From: Hymenopellis radicata | Taxonomy: Eukaryota; Basidiomycota; Agaricomycetes; Agaricales; Physalacriaceae | Assembly (NCBI GenBank): GCA_015501595.1 | Contig: JADNRX010000012.1 | Location: forward strand, 248,001-312,000 | Direction of reading: 5' to 3' | Length of the DNA stretch: 64,000 nucleotides | In this document: piece after piece, positions 63,748 to 64,000 of the stretch | Layout: each line of letters opens with the position of its first letter | Numbering within the stretch: the first letter of the stretch is position 1 | Notes under the pieces: model-generated | Database searches by the model: none | Told to the model about the DNA's origin: nothing | Seen by the model: only the letters and a program-made list of their open reading frames with translations | Translations under genes and position numbers: made by a program

Positions 63748-64000
63748 TCACGTCGAATTATCCAAGTCACCTAAAGTAAACGGCGGGTCAACATACTGGT
63801 CAAAGTCATGCATCGGCCATAACTCTTGCCCTGTTTGAGGGAAATCCGCCCCGTTGTTGTTGTAATTACGTAGAAAGTCGAACCCGCGGAAGGGCAGGCC
63901 GGGGGCATCGAACGACGAAGTCGGAGGCGTCGTCGACATTCCACCGGTTCCGCCATTTGCCCCGAACCCAGAGTAAAGGGTGTCCATCGGAGCGTAGGCG
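63748..64000 (-). CDS. C-terminal end of a protein running off the right edge (possible transcription factor)
   Basis: The last 80 or so codons of a minus-strand frame, rich in Gly, Asn, Pro and aromatic/acidic residues (PTSSFDAPGLPFRGFDF, GQELWPMHDFDQYVDP, FTLGDLDNST) and ending at 63748. This composition is common in the C-terminal activation region of fungal transcription factors, but no DNA-binding domain is in the window. Confidence 0.4.
   Translation of the reverse strand, partial: AYAPMDTLYSGFGANGGTGGMSTTPPTSSFDAPGLPFRGFDFLRNYNNNGADFPQTGQELWPMHDFDQYVDPPFTLGDLDNST

Noticed and set aside
1..64000. CRISPR arrays, bacterial operons or phage features
   Set aside because: No regularly spaced repeats or ribosome-binding-site-led gene strings; the intron-rich genes are clearly fungal nuclear.

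Overview
This window is from a filamentous basidiomycete, most probably a mushroom-forming agaricomycete. Nearly every gene is broken by introns of about 40-60 nt with GT...AG borders, genes lie close together on both strands, and several families are typical of agaricomycetes: DUF6535 membrane proteins, repeated F-box-like genes, MYND-finger proteins, a Ser-rich single-pass membrane protein and AAA-ATPase-like/PD-(D/E)XK effector-type proteins. I recognised no tRNA or rRNA gene. All exon coordinates come from reading splice signals by eye and checking frame continuity.

Layout. 1-4.3 kb: a DUF6535 membrane protein (minus, running off the left edge), a stand-alone RNase H and a secreted S1/P1 nuclease. 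4.7-8.7 kb: a dispersed non-coding repeat (copy A) followed by a decayed F-box-like gene. 9.4-12.2 kb: remains of a possible membrane-protein gene, then an Apd1-type sucrase/ferredoxin-like protein. 14.3-24 kb: housekeeping and secretory genes, namely a GH16 glycosidase, a Sch9-type AGC kinase, a protein with a possible ubiquitin-like C-terminus, and an exomer ChAPs subunit.

24.3-30.7 kb is the most unusual stretch. Two NTPase-only AAA-ATPase-like genes (minus strand, direct duplicates) flank a divergently transcribed gene for a longer protein: a duplicated N-terminal header, a degenerate NTPase domain and a PD-(D/E)XK nuclease with its key residues in place. 31-41 kb: F-box-like copies B and C, repeat copies B and C, and a Ser-rich single-pass membrane protein. 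Segment B (31.2-34.8 kb) is an inverted duplicate of segment A (4.7-8.7 kb).

42-51 kb: two divergent MYND-finger genes, a multi-pass membrane protein, an F-box/Cys protein, a frameshifted F-box/LRR-like gene and a small secreted protein. 51.6-54.5 kb: a DNA transposon-like element with about 230-bp terminal inverted repeats and an 8-bp target duplication. 54.7-64 kb: a conserved metabolic block with an NPC1-type sterol transporter, a SIRT5-like sirtuin, two unrecognised small proteins, an acyl-CoA dehydrogenase and the C-terminal end of another protein.

How the genes relate. Sch9, ChAPs, NPC1, the sirtuin and the acyl-CoA dehydrogenase are ordinary cell-biology genes with no sign of co-regulation beyond short shared promoters (NPC1/sirtuin, 120 bp; the two small genes at 60.5 kb, 72 bp). 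The accessory blocks (4.7-8.7, 24-41 and 48-54 kb) show duplication, inversion, chimerism and frameshifts, as expected of a fast-evolving region.
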